Source of the DNA: UBA3871 sp002392265
GTDB taxonomy: Bacteria; Bacillota; Clostridia; Peptostreptococcales; Anaerovoracaceae
DNA length: 32,523 bases
Direction: 5' to 3'
Assembly (NCBI GenBank): GCA_946614255.1
Contig: CAMOGS010000061.1
Location: 1 to 32,523 of the forward strand
Made by a program: the position numbers and the translations under genes. The notes under the pieces are model-generated. The model searched no databases. It was not told where the DNA came from and saw nothing but the letters and a program-made list of their open reading frames with translations. This document shows, in pieces, positions 32,523 to 32,523 of this stretch. Position 1 is the first letter of the stretch. The number at the start of each line of letters is the position of its first letter.

Positions 32523-32523
32523 A

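Noticed and set aside
32362..32523. Plus-strand frame of 54 codons open to the window edge
   Set aside because: No ribosome site before its ATG, runs through a hairpin, and has no protein-like features; kept only as an alternative to the minus-strand frame.

Overview
The window looks like core chromosome of a low-to-moderate GC Firmicute, most likely a member of Clostridia. The evidence is inference from gene content and order, not from a marker search: HemZ, RNase J, YlbF, YqeK and RsfS families are present, together with an Asp23-nusB-xseAB-ispA-dxs-tlyA block, a mutS-mutL-miaA block, a methionine gamma-lyase-family gene and a YneA-like LysM protein. All confident genes lie on the + strand, tightly packed, with many 4-26 bp overlaps. 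This suggests one or a few very long transcripts.

Layout. Positions 1-5328: 3' part of relA/spoT, dtd, a glyoxalase-II-like hydrolase, hemZ and aspS. Positions 5330-9320: nadD, yqeK, rsfS and leuS, the order known from Bacillus. Positions 9353-12170: RNase J, a YlbF-family gene, and efp with its own candidate promoter and terminator. Positions 12182-15188: mltG, an O-methyltransferase (TrmR-like) and a U32 protein (TrhP-like), which match yrrL-yrrM-yrrN/O of B. subtilis and point to 5-hydroxy/methoxyuridine formation at tRNA position 34. Positions 15221-17273: a CNNM/CorC membrane protein, an Asp23 protein and nusB. Positions 17280-23192: a TsaD paralog, xseA, xseB, a polyprenyl synthase, dxs and tlyA. 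Positions 23189-28674: mutS, mutL (with a complete endonuclease motif) and miaA.

The right-hand 4 kb is the less ordinary part. It holds a tyrosine recombinase (28743-29909) followed 63 bp later by a 28-bp sequence with the 11-6-11 layout of a dif site, then a PLP enzyme of the methionine gamma-lyase family ending in a strong terminator with competing hairpins. Next comes a short SOS-type gene: a membrane-anchored LysM protein behind a consensus promoter, with three LexA-like boxes spaced 32 and 33 bp apart. After its terminator, about 530 bp has no convincing gene but contains an imperfect hairpin, an 11-bp tandem repeat array and, at the right edge, the possible 3' end of a minus-strand membrane protein.

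Functionally the window combines translation quality control and tRNA charging/modification (dtd, aspS, leuS, efp, trmR, trhP, miaA), stringent response, isoprenoid and heme biosynthesis, RNA turnover, and DNA repair (Exo VII, MutSL, SOS division control). No mobile element, CRISPR array, rRNA or tRNA gene was seen.
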